From contig CAMWUB010000067.1 of NCBI GenBank assembly GCA_947177345.1, positions 1 through 7,233 on the forward strand: a DNA stretch of 7,233 nt, read 5' to 3'. The DNA comes from an uncultured Ruminococcus sp. (lineage in GTDB: Bacteria > Bacillota > Clostridia > Oscillospirales > Ruminococcaceae). The position numbers were made by a program, and so were the translations under genes. The notes below the pieces were generated by a model. The model searched no databases, was not told where the DNA came from, and worked only from the letters and a program-made list of their open reading frames with translations. Shown piece by piece: positions 7,202 to 7,233 of this stretch (positions within the stretch are counted from its first letter, which is position 1; every line of letters begins with the position of its first letter).

Positions 7202-7233
7202 ATCAGCAAGTCGGAACGTGAAAATGTTCCACG
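6913..7233. repeat. Tandem array of 39-bp units, 8 complete plus 1 cut by the window end
   Basis: Each unit is a 16-bp palindrome plus 23 bp of linker. Units start at 6913, 6952, 6991, 7030, 7069, 7108, 7147, 7186 and 7225, always exactly 39 bp apart with no insertion or deletion. The eight full palindromes are identical. The linkers vary only in columns 4, 6, 7, 12, 16 and 17; linkers five and eight are identical. Each linker begins ATC and ends TGAAAA, so a 25-bp core around the palindrome is constant. The 23 bp before the first palindrome (6890-6912) match the linker at about 12 positions (TCAGC, GAA, AAAA), and may be a decayed edge unit. The array runs off the window. Because 39 is a multiple of three, three of the six frames stay open, giving peptide-like readings (MFHVEQS..., NVPRGTI..., LIVPRGTF...) that are unlikely to be real proteins. 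Confidence 0.97.

Noticed and set aside
6913..7233. CRISPR array
   Set aside because: The regular spacing looks CRISPR-like, but the 23-bp linkers are near-identical copies rather than unique spacers, and the repeat is a perfect 16-bp palindrome. No cas gene is nearby in view.
6912..7233. Plus-strand repeat protein starting MFHVEQS (107 open codons to the window end)
   Set aside because: It has no ribosome binding site, and three of six frames are open simply because the period is 39 bp and the unit has few stops. The variation between units does not follow codon third positions.

Overview
The window reads as chromosomal DNA from a low-to-moderate-GC Gram-positive anaerobe of the Clostridia, most likely a Ruminococcus-like member of the Oscillospiraceae. 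The support is AT-rich third positions and spacers, strong AGGAGG-type ribosome binding sites, intrinsic terminators of the Firmicutes kind, and proteins that resemble clostridial versions of their families. The genus is inference only; no rRNA or marker gene is present.

Positions 1-4900 hold a tight plus-strand operon: a PMCA-type P-type Ca2+-ATPase (67-2658), a TerD-family protein with a small insertion (2682-3299), an AIM24-family protein (3318-4121) and a second TerD-family protein (4202-4786). The first three genes are 18-23 bp apart. An intrinsic terminator-like hairpin (4139-4181) separates the last terD, which has its own strong ribosome binding site. A second, textbook intrinsic terminator for this operon (4858-4891) lies inside the 3' coding part of the opposing feoB gene. 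TerD domains bind Ca2+ and recur beside cation pumps, so the unit looks like a calcium-linked envelope or metal stress module. It lacks TerC, TerB and TerY within the window.

Positions 4783-6831 hold feoB on the minus strand. It encodes a ferrous iron transporter with an N-terminal G domain and an unusually cysteine-rich membrane core. It converges on the second terD with a 4-bp overlap of the two 3' ends. The feoB start is fixed by a near-perfect ribosome binding site at 6835-6844. The open frame upstream of that start is only the in-frame reading of a repeat array.

Positions 6913-7233 (window end) hold the most striking element: a tandem array with an exact 39-bp period. Each unit carries the invariant 16-bp palindrome TGTTCCACGTGGAACA, which matches the bacterial parS (ParB/Spo0J binding site) consensus. 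Eight complete copies and the start of a ninth are visible, and the array continues past the window. The palindromes show no change, while six of the 23 columns between them vary. This points to a protein-binding array, possibly a centromere-like ParB-loading site, rather than coding DNA.
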